From: Acidimicrobiaceae bacterium
Lineage (GTDB): Bacteria; Actinomycetota; Acidimicrobiia; Acidimicrobiales; Aldehydirespiratoraceae
Reading direction: 5' to 3'
DNA: 42,489 bases
Assembly (NCBI GenBank): GCA_009842325.1
Contig: VYFQ01000026.1
Span: 1 to 42,489, forward strand
The notes under the pieces are model-generated. The model was not told where the DNA came from, made no database searches, and saw only the letters and a list, made by a program, of their open reading frames with translations. The translations under genes were made by a program, and so were the position numbers. Numbering within the stretch: position 1 is the first letter of the stretch; every line of letters begins with the position of its first letter. Of this stretch, positions 31,386-39,565 are shown piece by piece.

Positions 31386-33598
31386 TGGCTGCGACTGTCG
31401 AGTCCGCGGCACCCGAGAGCCTCCTGGAGCGGTTCCACCGCACCAAGGGCTGGCGCATGGCGCTGCTCTTGCTATCGCCCTACATCGTCATTCAGATCAT
31501 CCATCAGGCCGCGCCCGGCCTGTTCCCCGACTGGCTGTCGAAACTGGGCGACTTCAGGTTCCTGCCCGACTGGGCCAACGAGGCCCTGCTGTACGTCAAG
31601 GACGAGGAACTGCTCGGCCTGTTCAACTTCAAGGACGTCACCCGCACGGTGTCGGGCTGGCTGGAGTACCCGCTGGACCTGAGCGAGCAGCTGCTGATCT
31701 CGGGTGGGGACTCCTTCGGTTGGGGTCCGGTGCCCTGGATCGTGATCATCGGGCTCCTCGCCGGGATCGGCGCCCTGCTCGGCGGCTGGAAGCTGGCAGC
31801 GCTGGCCGGAGCGTGCTCGCTGTACCTGGCCATGTTCAACACCTTCGGCTGGGGTGCGGTCCCCTGGGTGGTGCTGGTGGGCCTCTTCGCGGTGGCCGGG
31901 GCCAAGCTGGGCGGCTGGCGGCTGGCCCTGCTGGCCGGCGGGTGCTCGCTGTACTTGGCCGTCTTCGGGGTGTGGAAGGACTCCATGATCACGCTGTCGA
32001 TCGTGTTCGTGGTGGCGCCCCTGGCCGCGCTGATCGGATGGGCCTCAGGGCTCGCCGCGGTGAAGGCCAGGTGGTTCGAGGCCCTGCTGGTGCCGGTGCT
32101 CAACGTGATGCAGTCCATGCCGCACTTCTCCTACCTGCTGCCGATCTCGGTGTTCATCGGAATCGGCGACGAGGCCGGCGCCATCGCCACCATCATGTTC
32201 GCGGTGCCGCCCATGGCCAGGCTCACCATCCTGGGCCTGCGCTCGGTCTCCCCGGAGGTGCGAGAGGCCGGCCTGATGTCCGGCTGCACCAAATGGCAGA
32301 TGCTGTGGCGCGTCGAGATGCCGGCGTCGCGCCCGCAGCTGCTGGTCGGCATCAACCAAGTGCTGATGCAGTGCTTCGGCATGACCGTTCTGGCGTCCTT
32401 CGTCGGCACCCGCGGCTTGGGGCTGCCGCTGCTGAACTACCTGCAGAGCCTGAGGATCGGCAAGGCCTTAGAGGTGGGGGTGGCCATCGTGCTGATGGCC
32501 ATCATGCTCGACCGGCTGGGCCAGGCCTTAGGCGCTCGCAGGCCCGAGCACATCGACATGACCAAGAGCTGGACAGCGCGGCATCCGTACTGGATCGGCG
32601 GCTCGGCGGTGGTCGCAGCCGGGATCGTGCTGGCCCGGCTGACCGAGTACGCCGCGCTGCTGCCCAGAGGCGGGATAGTCAGCACCGACCGGCTCTGGGA
32701 ACTGCGCCTGCCCGGCACCGACATCGTCCTGATCGACGGACGCAAGGGGGCGACGGTCAGCACCGAGCCGTTCTGGGAGTGGATGGTCGACTGGGTGCAG
32801 CTCAACCTGAAGTCCCCGCTGGGCCACATCCGGGACTTCATGATCCTGGAGATCCTGTTCCCGATGCGCGACGCCTTCCAGGCGCTGCCCTGGATCGGGC
32901 TGCTGGTCCTCGTCGCTGCGGTCGGCTGGCGCTTCGGCGGCTGGAGGCTGGCGGCCATAGTGGCGCTGTTCGTCGCCTACCTGGCCTTCTCGGGGTTCTG
33001 GATCGAGTCGATGGAGACGCTCTACCTGGTCGTGGCAGCCCTGATCGTCAGTGTCGTCATCGGGGTGCCGATCGGGATCTTCGCCTCGACGAGCGACCGG
33101 CGCTACGCCGCGGTCCAGGTCATCCTGGACACGTTCCAAGTGCTGCCCTCGTTCATCTACCTGATCCCGGTGGTGATGCTGTTCCGGGTGGGGCCGGTGG
33201 CCGCTCTCACCGCCATCGTCATCTACGCGACCGTCCCGGCCGTGCGCTACACGATGCTGGGGCTGCGCAACGTGCCCGCCGACATGATCGAGGCCGCCGA
33301 GATGTCGGGCTGCACCCGCTCGCAGGTGCTTCGCAAGGTCAAGTTCCCCATGGCCTTCCCCGAGATCATGCTGGGCATGAACCAGGTGCTGCTGTTCGGT
33401 CTCCTGCTGGTGATCATCTCCGCCTTCATCGGCGGCATCGACGGCCTCGGCGACGACATCCTGCTGGCCCGCACCGAGCAGGCCCTCGTGGGTGAGGGCA
33501 TCGTCGCCGGCTTCAACGTGGCCGTCATCGGGCTCACCGCAGACCAGCTCATCACCAACTATGCCCGCGAGCGCAAGGCGCAACTCGGCATCGACTGA
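31385..33598 (+). CDS. proW: Betaine-type ABC transporter permease with two ProW-type domains in one chain
   Basis: A 737-residue permease holding two transmembrane domains. Domain 1 (about residues 200-390) has LVPVLNVMQSMPHFSYLLP and the EAA loop VREAGLMSGCTKWQMLWRVE; domain 2 (about 540-735) has VQVILDTFQVLPSFIYLIP and MIEAAEMSGCTRSQVLRKVK. Before domain 1, a 43-residue module is repeated (112-154 and 155-197, GWGPVPWIVIIGLLAG and GWGAVPWVVLVGLFAV), and a weaker third copy precedes domain 2 near residue 500. Ordinary ProW proteins have one domain and work as homodimers; here one chain may form the whole pore. The ATG at 31385 overlaps the ATPase stop. Confidence 0.93.
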   Translation: MAATVESAAPESLLERFHRTKGWRMALLLLSPYIVIQIIHQAAPGLFPDWLSKLGDFRFLPDWANEALLYVKDEELLGLFNFKDVTRTVSGWLEYPLDLSEQLLISGGDSFGWGPVPWIVIIGLLAGIGALLGGWKLAALAGACSLYLAMFNTFGWGAVPWVVLVGLFAVAGAKLGGWRLALLAGGCSLYLAVFGVWKDSMITLSIVFVVAPLAALIGWASGLAAVKARWFEALLVPVLNVMQSMPHFSYLLPISVFIGIGDEAGAIATIMFAVPPMARLTILGLRSVSPEVREAGLMSGCTKWQMLWRVEMPASRPQLLVGINQVLMQCFGMTVLASFVGTRGLGLPLLNYLQSLRIGKALEVGVAIVLMAIMLDRLGQALGARRPEHIDMTKSWTARHPYWIGGSAVVAAGIVLARLTEYAALLPRGGIVSTDRLWELRLPGTDIVLIDGRKGATVSTEPFWEWMVDWVQLNLKSPLGHIRDFMILEILFPMRDAFQALPWIGLLVLVAAVGWRFGGWRLAAIVALFVAYLAFSGFWIESMETLYLVVAALIVSVVIGVPIGIFASTSDRRYAAVQVILDTFQVLPSFIYLIPVVMLFRVGPVAALTAIVIYATVPAVRYTMLGLRNVPADMIEAAEMSGCTRSQVLRKVKFPMAFPEIMLGMNQVLLFGLLLVIISAFIGGIDGLGDDILLARTEQALVGEGIVAGFNVAVIGLTADQLITNYARERKAQLGID
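31718..31975 (+). repeat. 129-bp in-frame tandem duplication in the permease gene
   Basis: Codons 112-154 (31718-31846) and 155-197 (31847-31975) encode similar 43-residue modules: GWG-VPW, then a hydrophobic helix, GGW and LAAGACSLYLA-like endings. DNA similarity is visible but partial, so the duplication is older than that in the binding protein. A third related module lies near 32880-33005. Confidence 0.8.
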
Positions 33599-33619
33599 CG
33601 GCCAGGGCGGTGCCTGGAG

Positions 33620-34252
33620 CTACTGGTCCGGCGGGGTTTGGGGTGCCAGTCTGGCGATGACCTCCGTCAGCAGTGCGGTCCAGTCCTGTTCGGATGGCTT
33701 GTGGCGATCCGCCAGCCCGGCCGACAACACCAAGTGAGTGCCGATCCCGATCGCCTGGATCATCAGCGCTATGGAGGCAGTGTCGTGCTCGGGGTCGAAG
33801 GATCCCTCGTCCTTCGCCCTTTCGACAAGGCCGTGCAACTGTTCGGCCTGTTCATCCAGGAAACTCTGCAGGATCTGCTGGATCTCGACGTTGTTGCGGG
33901 CACTGCCGAACACTTGATTCAGCGGCTCTTTCACCGAGTCAGACGTCAACAGGTACATACCCCACGCCGCGAAGATCTCCGGCACAGTCAATTCGGCAAG
34001 GCCCAAGTCCTGGAGCCTTCGCTCAGGCTGCAACTGCTCAAGGAGGTGATCAACGGCAGCAGCCATGAGGTCGCTCTTGTGCGGCCAGCGCGGATAGATG
34101 GCCCCCGGCGTCACCCCGGCGCGGCGAGCGATGTCGCTGATGACGGCCCCGTCATAGCCGCGCTCGACGAACTCCGCGGCCGCGGCTTCCACCACCCGTC
34201 TCGCTGTCTGCTCCGAATCACCTCGTCGGCGAGGCTCGCCGCTAGCAGCCAT
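33620..34252 (-). CDS. TetR/AcrR family transcriptional regulator
   Basis: A 210-residue TetR regulator. The N-terminal helix-turn-helix is RRVVEAAAAEFVERGYDGAV followed by ISDIARRAGVTPGAIYPRWP and HKSDLMAAAVD. The C-terminal ligand domain has FDPEHDTASIALMIQAIGIG. The ATG at 34252 has an AAAGGAGG ribosome site. It is convergent with the betaine permease and divergent from the DUF2784 gene, which it may control along with itself. The ligand is unknown. Confidence 0.94.
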   Translation of the reverse strand: MAASGEPRRRGDSEQTARRVVEAAAAEFVERGYDGAVISDIARRAGVTPGAIYPRWPHKSDLMAAAVDHLLEQLQPERRLQDLGLAELTVPEIFAAWGMYLLTSDSVKEPLNQVFGSARNNVEIQQILQSFLDEQAEQLHGLVERAKDEGSFDPEHDTASIALMIQAIGIGTHLVLSAGLADRHKPSEQDWTALLTEVIARLAPQTPPDQ

Positions 34253-34270
34253 GAGCCTCCTTTCACATAG

Positions 34271-34278
34271 TCATATGA
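34271..34278. promoter_or_regulatory. Possible operator in the TetR/DUF2784 divergent region
   Basis: TCATATGA is an 8-bp palindrome in a locally AT-rich stretch, 18 bases upstream of the TetR start. It is short and could be chance; autoregulation by the TetR protein is a guess. Confidence 0.3.
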
Positions 34279-34363
34279 TGATACCGAAATACTCATCTAG
34301 GCTCGGACACCACAACCGTGCGCTACAAGTCACCCTCCCTGGCACTCGCAGTAGTGTGCGGTC

Positions 34364-34741
34364 ATGGGTGCGTGGTTGCTGGCAATCTCGATAGCACTCG
34401 CACACGGGCTGCTGGCCGTGTTCATCATTGTAGGCGCTCCACTGGCGGCGCTCAGGCACCGGCTGATGAGCTGGTACCTGGTCATGCTGGTGCCCACTGC
34501 CGCGGTGAACCTGTTCCAGCTGCCGTGCCCGCTGACGGTCTGGGAGAAGCACTTCTGGCGCCTCGCGGGGGAGACTCCGTACCGGGGTGGCTTCATCTCA
34601 AATTACTTCGTGAAGCCCTTCCACTCCCCCGGTCTGAGCCCCAGTGACGAGACCGTCCTGCTGGTCGCGGTGGTGGTCTGGTGCCTGTCCTGGCTGCTGT
34701 TCGCCGCAGTGTCACGCCTGCGGCTGCGGATGCGGCTCTGA
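34364..34741 (+). CDS. DUF2784 family membrane protein
   Basis: A 125-residue membrane protein with three or four hydrophobic segments. The diagnostic DUF2784 stretch is LPCPLTVWEKHFWRLAGE followed by TPYRGGFISNYFVKPFH. The family is found in proteobacteria and actinobacteria and has no known role. The ATG at 34364 begins just before the first membrane helix (MGAWLLAISIALAHGLLAVF). It is divergent from the TetR regulator and convergent with the DUF4202 gene. Confidence 0.88.
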   Translation: MGAWLLAISIALAHGLLAVFIIVGAPLAALRHRLMSWYLVMLVPTAAVNLFQLPCPLTVWEKHFWRLAGETPYRGGFISNYFVKPFHSPGLSPSDETVLLVAVVVWCLSWLLFAAVSRLRLRMRL

Positions 34742-34750
34742 GACCGGTTC

Positions 34751-35365
34751 TCACCCGGCGTCGCGGCCCTCTCGGGCGAACGCATCCTCGGCCTCGGCGA
34801 AGATCCGCCGGCTGTGCTCGTCGAGACGGGCAGCCACCCCGGCGGCCTGCTCCCGGCCGGCGGCGCTCATCTTGGCCAGGGTCTTGGCCACTATGTCGGC
34901 CGCCTTAGTGTCGTCGTCGAGCCGGTCGAGCACCGGGCGCAATTCCGTCTCCAGGAACGTGAGGCTCACCGCGTCCTCGAAGGTCTGCACCTCGGGGTCG
35001 GAGCCCAGCCCCCGCTTGGTCACGATCTGGGTGGCCCTGGCCGTAACTGAGGCGTCCACGCGGGCCTCGTCGAGGATGGCGGCCAGGTCTCGGGCGTGGC
35101 GCTCCCGCTGCGCTCTCCGCCAGCGCAGGTAGCCCGCCCGGCCCTCGGGATAGTCGGCGCGGGGCAGCGCCCAGCGACGCAGGTGATGGGCCCGGGCCGC
35201 CAGCCTCAGCGCGTCCGACGCCTCCGGATCGAGACGGACCACCCACTCCTCGGCCTGCCGACCCTGGGCCAGCGCCAGCGGCTCTGTGTCGTGGCTACGG
35301 GGATCGTCGGCGTTGGCCGCGTCGATCGCAGCCCGAGATTCCGCGACGCCACCGGAATCGCTCAC
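34751..35365 (-). CDS. DUF4202 domain-containing protein
   Basis: A 204-residue protein matching DUF4202 throughout: AAIDAANADDPRSHD, ALRLAARAHHLRRWALPRAD, YPEGRAGYLRWRRAQRERHA, and FEDAVSLTFLETEL with KTLAKMSAAGREQA. The paired His residues in ARAHHLRRW and RERHA hint at an HD-like metal site, but the biochemical role is unknown. GTG 35365 is the start. It lies 27 bases after the acyl-CoA dehydrogenase stop on the same strand and is likely the last gene of that operon. Confidence 0.9.
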   Translation of the reverse strand: MSDSGGVAESRAAIDAANADDPRSHDTEPLALAQGRQAEEWVVRLDPEASDALRLAARAHHLRRWALPRADYPEGRAGYLRWRRAQRERHARDLAAILDEARVDASVTARATQIVTKRGLGSDPEVQTFEDAVSLTFLETELRPVLDRLDDDTKAADIVAKTLAKMSAAGREQAAGVAARLDEHSRRIFAEAEDAFAREGRDAG

Positions 35366-35392
35366 GTCTCCAAACCCCGCTCGTCCCGCGCT

Positions 35393-36700
35393 CTACAGGT
35401 TGGCGATCTCGTGCTCCAGCCGGGCCTCGATATGGGCCCGGGCCGCCTCGATCCGGGTCGGCAGGTGCATCGACGGGTACAGGCCGTCGTGGGGCGCATA
35501 GCCCTTGAGCACCTGCTTGGCGATGGTGTCCTTGTGCACTTCGGTAGGCCCGTCGGCTATGCCCATGACCGGACCCGACATCCACATGTGAGCCAGCGGC
35601 ATCAGGTTGGACACGCCGAGGGAGCCGTGGGCGTGCATGGCCCGGTACACCACGTCGATCAGCACCCTGGGCGTGGCCACCTTCACCCCGGCGATGTGCT
35701 GGCGGATCTTAGCGTAGTCGCCCACGGTGTCGATCAGCCAGGCGCAGTGCAGCACTTGGAGGCGGAACTGCTGGATCTGCACCCACGAGTCGGCGATCCA
35801 GTGCTGGATGGCCTGCTTCTCAGCGATCAGCGAGCCCTTGGTCTCCCGCGACAGCACCCGCTCGCACATCATGTCCAGCGCCCGCTGGGCCGTCCCCACC
35901 GAGCGCATGGCGTGATGGACCCGGCCCCCGCCCAGGCGGGTCTGGGCGATCTTGAAGCCCGATCCCTCCTCGCCCAACAGGTTCTCGGCCGGCACCCGCA
36001 CGTCATTGAACCTCAGGTGGGGGTGGTCGCCCTCGCCCAGGGGCTCCGAGCCCAAGCCCACGTCGGTCACCACCTCCAGGCCCTCCGCGTCCGACGGCAC
36101 CAGGACCATCGACGAGCCCCGGTACACCGGCACGTCGGGGTTGGTGATGACCATCACGATCAGGAACGTCGAGTAGCGGAAGTTGGAGGCGAACCACTTC
36201 TCGCCGGTGATGACCCACTCGTCGCCGTCGCGCACCGCCCGGCAGGTGAAGTAGTTGGGGTCCGAGCCGCCCTGGGGCTCGGTCATCGAATACGTCGACG
36301 AGATCTCGCCCGCCAGCAGCGGCTTCAGGTACCGCTCAAGCTGCTCCACGGTGCCGTAGTGGGCCAGGATCTCGGCGTTGCCCGAGTCGGGGGCCTGGCA
36401 TCCGAACACGATCTGGCCCCACAGCGACCGGCCCAGGATCTCGTTCATGAGGGCCAGCTTCACCTGCCCGTATCCGGGGCCGCCCAACTCCGGCCCGAGG
36501 TGGCAGGCCCAAAGGTCCTGCTCCTGCACCCGCCGCTGCAGCGGGCGCACCAGGGCGTTGGCGGTCGCGTTGGTGCGGTCGAACGGGCTGACCGTGTGAC
36601 GGAAGTAGAGGTCGAGCGGCTCGACCTCCTCGGTGACGAACCGGTCCATCCAGTCGAGCTTCGCCTGGAACTCCGGCTCAACCGAGAAGTCGATGGCCAT
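35393..36700 (-). CDS. Acyl-CoA dehydrogenase, ACAD10/11-like
   Basis: A 435-residue FAD-dependent acyl-CoA dehydrogenase. The FAD/substrate region is TYSMTEPQGGSDPNYFTCRA followed by VITGEKWFASNF, the middle has HHAMRSVGTAQRALDMMCER, and the C-terminus GIADGPTEVHKDTIAKQVLK has the Gly-Pro-x-Glu-Val-His pattern of the ACAD10/11 group. It oxidises acyl-CoA thioesters. The kinase-like gene 9 bases upstream on the same strand completes the ACAD10/11 domain pair, which in animals handles 4-hydroxy fatty acids. The ATG at 36700 gives MAIDFSVEPEFQAKL. Confidence 0.93.
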   Translation of the reverse strand: MAIDFSVEPEFQAKLDWMDRFVTEEVEPLDLYFRHTVSPFDRTNATANALVRPLQRRVQEQDLWACHLGPELGGPGYGQVKLALMNEILGRSLWGQIVFGCQAPDSGNAEILAHYGTVEQLERYLKPLLAGEISSTYSMTEPQGGSDPNYFTCRAVRDGDEWVITGEKWFASNFRYSTFLIVMVITNPDVPVYRGSSMVLVPSDAEGLEVVTDVGLGSEPLGEGDHPHLRFNDVRVPAENLLGEEGSGFKIAQTRLGGGRVHHAMRSVGTAQRALDMMCERVLSRETKGSLIAEKQAIQHWIADSWVQIQQFRLQVLHCAWLIDTVGDYAKIRQHIAGVKVATPRVLIDVVYRAMHAHGSLGVSNLMPLAHMWMSGPVMGIADGPTEVHKDTIAKQVLKGYAPHDGLYPSMHLPTRIEAARAHIEARLEHEIANL

Positions 36701-36709
36701 GGCTCAACG

Positions 36710-37825
36710 CTAGAGGCTGGTGGTGCGGGCCAGCTCGGCCGCGGCCTCAGCCATGTCGAGCACCACCGCGCCGAAGGCCTCCATCTTGGGATTGTCGGCC
36801 CCGCCGGACACGAACCGGGCGTAGCCGCCCTCCAGCACGATGGCCATCTTGAACCGGGCCAGGATGACGTAGTAGTCGATCTCCTCGACGTCGCGGCCCG
36901 ACACCGAGGCGTAGCGCTCTAGCAGATCGTCGCGTCCCGGCATGCCGGTGTAGTCGACGTATCCGCCGACCCGGCGTCCGGCCCCGCCCCCGGTGTCGTC
37001 GGGCCAGCCCATCACCACCCAGGCCAGATCCAGGAGCGGGTCGCCTACCGTGCCCATCTCCCAGTCCACGATGGCGGCCATCCGGGCCGGAGCCCCGTGG
37101 TGGAACATCACGTTGGCGAACTGGTAGTCGCCGTGCATGATGCCCGGCTCGTAGCTGCGAGGCTTGCGTCCCCGCAACCAGTCTCCCGCGACATCCAGGC
37201 CGGGGATGTCACGGAACTTGAATCGCTCAAGGTGCGCGTACCAGCGGTCCACCTGGCGCTCATGGAACCCGTCGGGCCGACCCAAGCCCTCCAAACCTCT
37301 GGCCTTCCAGTCAACCCGAGAGAGCCGTGCGATGGCCTCCACTAACTCGTAGGCCAGGCCCGGCCGGGCTTCCAGGTCCGAGTAGAACGGCTCGGGCCAT
37401 TCGGGCTCGCTTATCGGCGACCATCCGTCCACGTAGTCCATCAGGTAGAAGGCGGCGCCCAGCACGTCGGGGTCGTCGCACGCGCCCGCGGCCCGGGCGT
37501 GGGGCACGTCGGTGCCGCCCAGCGCGGCCAGGATTCTGTACTCGCGCATCATGGTCTCGTTGCGGCCGGGCGGCACATTCCTCGGCGGGCGGCGCAGCGC
37601 CCAGCGGTACCCGCCCCGGCTCACCTCGAAGATCTCGTTTGACGCTCCGCCCGAGATGAACCGGACCGACAACGGCTCGCCCGCTCCGGGCAGGCCCCGG
37701 TCGTCCATCCAGTCACCGAGCTGGTTGGGATCGACCAGTCCCGCAGTGCGTTCGACCCCGGCGTCGGCATCGTCGGTTTCGTACGAGGGGGAGGTCTCCC
37801 CGCCAAGGCCAGCCGGGCGGTTCAC
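36710..37825 (-). CDS. Phosphotransferase family protein (APH-like kinase, ACAD10/11-kinase type)
   Basis: A 371-residue kinase of the aminoglycoside-phosphotransferase fold. The nucleotide loop is ISGGASNEIFEVSRGGY, the catalytic loop MHGDYQFANVMFH (His231, Asp233), and the metal motif IVDWEMGTVGDPLLDLAWV (Asp254). Relatives next to or fused with ACAD10/11-type dehydrogenases phosphorylate 4-hydroxyacyl-CoA, not antibiotics. GTG 37825 is chosen since the conserved fold begins about 50 residues later; longer frames to 38032 are antisense to the next gene. It is followed by the dehydrogenase after 9 bases. Confidence 0.9.
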   Translation of the reverse strand: MNRPAGLGGETSPSYETDDADAGVERTAGLVDPNQLGDWMDDRGLPGAGEPLSVRFISGGASNEIFEVSRGGYRWALRRPPRNVPPGRNETMMREYRILAALGGTDVPHARAAGACDDPDVLGAAFYLMDYVDGWSPISEPEWPEPFYSDLEARPGLAYELVEAIARLSRVDWKARGLEGLGRPDGFHERQVDRWYAHLERFKFRDIPGLDVAGDWLRGRKPRSYEPGIMHGDYQFANVMFHHGAPARMAAIVDWEMGTVGDPLLDLAWVVMGWPDDTGGGAGRRVGGYVDYTGMPGRDDLLERYASVSGRDVEEIDYYVILARFKMAIVLEGGYARFVSGGADNPKMEAFGAVVLDMAEAAAELARTTSL

Positions 37826-37855
37826 AGGTCGCGAACCTACACCCGGCCGACTGTG

Positions 37856-37913
37856 TTGCTGTCTGGCAGCAATCCGGACTCTTAGCGATGGCGTCGGCCC
37901 GGCGCTTAGAGTC
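37856..37913. promoter_or_regulatory. Two inverted repeats in the divergent promoter region
   Basis: TTGCTG-tctgg-CAGCAA (37856-37872) is a perfect 6-bp inverted repeat. GACTCTTAGCG (37877-37887) and CGCTTAGAGTC (37903-37913) are 11-bp inverted arms with one T-T mismatch and a 15-base spacer. The region is only 97 bases and serves the kinase/dehydrogenase operon on one side and the lipid operon on the other, so these may be operator sites or a leader hairpin of the lipid operon. Confidence 0.5.
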
Positions 37914-37922
37914 TCAATTGCC

Positions 37923-38909
37923 ATGCTGCGCTGCTGCGAGCCCGACGAAGCGCTGCGCCCATCAGGACCGTCAGCGGTGTCGCTGCGTACGCGGGCTCTC
38001 CGGCTGGCCGCCATCGCGCTGGCCCGGGTCATCGACGGCGCGGCGTGGATCGGCTCGCGTATCCCCGCTTGGCTAGCTCACGGTCTGGCCGCGATGGGCG
38101 GCAACATCCAGTGGGCCCTGCGGCCCAAGCGGCGCCGGGACCTGGCCGCCAACCTGTGCCACGCCGTCGGGGCACGACCGGACCATCCGAGGGTGCGGGC
38201 CGCGGTGCGCCGGGTGATGGTCAACGAGTCGCACGCCGCGGCCGACCTGCTGTGGGCGATCGGACGGCCCCAAGAGTTCCTGGACACGGTCGTCTACAAG
38301 GACTGGCACCACGTCGACACCGCCGTCGGCGAGGGCCGCGGCCTGATCCTTGCCGGAACCCACCTCGGAGGCTGGGAGGTGGCCACGGCCATCCCGGGGG
38401 CGAGGATCCCCGTGCCGACCAATGTGATCGTGGCCGACAACTGGATCGCATGGGCGATCGAACACGTCCGGGCCGATGTCGGGTTGAGGATCATGTATCG
38501 CCAGGCCGCGGCCCTGCGCAGCGTTCGTCGCCTGCGGGCCGGCGAGGCTGTGCTGCTGCTCGGCGACAACAGCGAGTTCGCCGGGCACACCCACAGGGTG
38601 CGGTTCCTGGACAGCGAGGTTGAGATGGCAGCCGGCGTGGCCGCCCTGGCCCGCCTCGCCGGCTCTCCCATAATCTCGTTCACGGTCCTGCCGCTCGGAC
38701 CCCGCCGGTGGCGCGCCGCGATGGATCTGCCCATCGAGCCGCCACCGCCGGAGTCGGGCAAGGCCGGCGAGCAGGACGTGATGCAGGAACTGGCGGATCG
38801 CTGGTCAGACGCGATCAGGGCCAATCCCGATCATTGGGCGATGGCCGCCCCCCTCCATTGGATCGACACGACCAGCGAAGAGAGACCCCAGCAGGAGTCG
38901 CCGGGATGA
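37923..38909 (+). CDS. Phosphatidylinositol mannoside/lipid acyltransferase (LpxL/PatA-like)
   Basis: A 328-residue acyltransferase of the LpxL/HtrB fold. The catalytic H-x4-E motif is HLGGWE (His147, Glu152), the basic KRRRDLAANL stretch precedes it and RAGEAVLLLGDNSEFAGHTH follows. In actinobacteria this family acylates phosphatidylinositol mannosides (PatA); lipid A enzymes of the same fold would not be expected here. ATG 37923 is the start, and GTG 37977 is an alternative that would drop 18 poorly conserved residues. The stop shares ATGA with the PAP2 gene. Confidence 0.88.
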   Translation: MLRCCEPDEALRPSGPSAVSLRTRALRLAAIALARVIDGAAWIGSRIPAWLAHGLAAMGGNIQWALRPKRRRDLAANLCHAVGARPDHPRVRAAVRRVMVNESHAAADLLWAIGRPQEFLDTVVYKDWHHVDTAVGEGRGLILAGTHLGGWEVATAIPGARIPVPTNVIVADNWIAWAIEHVRADVGLRIMYRQAAALRSVRRLRAGEAVLLLGDNSEFAGHTHRVRFLDSEVEMAAGVAALARLAGSPIISFTVLPLGPRRWRAAMDLPIEPPPPESGKAGEQDVMQELADRWSDAIRANPDHWAMAAPLHWIDTTSEERPQQESPG

Positions 38910-39565
38910 AAATCCTGCGGGAGTTCGCCATCGGTTCGCTGTGCATCGGCGGCTACTTCGGCGTGCGCCGGCTGGTGTGGAACGAACGAGGCCGGCACCG
39001 GGCCGCCCGCAACGCCGATCGAGTGGTAGCCCTCGAAGAGCGCCTCGGGTTGCGCATCGAGCCCGACATCCAACGGGCCGCACTGCGTCACCAGCGGCTG
39101 GTCGACATGCTCAACGTCGGCTACGCGGTCGGCAACCTCACCATCAGCGCCGGTTGGCTCATCCTGCTCCACCACCGGCACAGCCCCGCCTTCGTCCGGG
39201 AGCGGCGGGCGGCGGTGGCGGCCTACCTCGGAGCCCTGCCCGTATTCCTGGCCTTTCCCACCGCCCCACCCCGCAACCGCGACGACCAGGTCGACACGCT
39301 GCTCGACCGGGGCATCGACCTCGAGCACCGGACGCTGGTGAAGCTCTACAACCCGATCGCGGCCATGCCCAGCCACCATGTGGCCTTCGCGGTGGTCACC
39401 GGGTTCGGGATGGCCCGCTTCGCCCGCAGTCCGCTGATGCGGGCCGTCGGAACCGTCTATCCGGCGGCCGTCGCCGCGGTGGTGGTGGCCACCGGCAACC
39501 ACTACACCCTGGATGTGATCGCCGGGGCCGCTCTCGGCGCCTTGGCGAGGATCGCGACGCGATGA
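38906..39565 (+). CDS. PAP2-family membrane enzyme (inositol-phosphotransferase-like)
   Basis: A 219-residue membrane protein with the three PAP2 motifs: FPTAPPRNRDDQ, MPSHHVAFAV (His157/158) and TGNHYTLDVIAG (His199, Asp203). The Pro-rich first motif and the spacing match the AUR1/inositol phosphotransferase-like branch, which acts on phospholipid or prenyl-phosphate substrates. The ATG at 38906 overlaps the acyltransferase stop. The three-gene order acyltransferase, PAP2, UPF0104 implies a shared role in a membrane glycolipid or phospholipid. Confidence 0.88.
   Translation: MKILREFAIGSLCIGGYFGVRRLVWNERGRHRAARNADRVVALEERLGLRIEPDIQRAALRHQRLVDMLNVGYAVGNLTISAGWLILLHHRHSPAFVRERRAAVAAYLGALPVFLAFPTAPPRNRDDQVDTLLDRGIDLEHRTLVKLYNPIAAMPSHHVAFAVVTGFGMARFARSPLMRAVGTVYPAAVAAVVVATGNHYTLDVIAGAALGALARIATR

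Noticed and set aside
31720..33495. A 591-codon plus-strand frame within the permease gene
   Set aside because: It is out of frame with the clear two-domain permease and has Arg/Gly/Pro-rich nonsense composition.
35096..36922. A 608-codon open frame on the plus strand
   Set aside because: It lies antisense to the acyl-CoA dehydrogenase and parts of its neighbours. Composition is His/Arg/Gly/Gln-rich with no recognisable domain; it is a GC-rich shadow of the minus-strand genes.
36710..37825. Aminoglycoside resistance enzyme
   Set aside because: The fold is APH-like but the context with an ACAD10/11-type dehydrogenase and the DWEMGTVGDP motif fit the acyl-CoA kinase branch.
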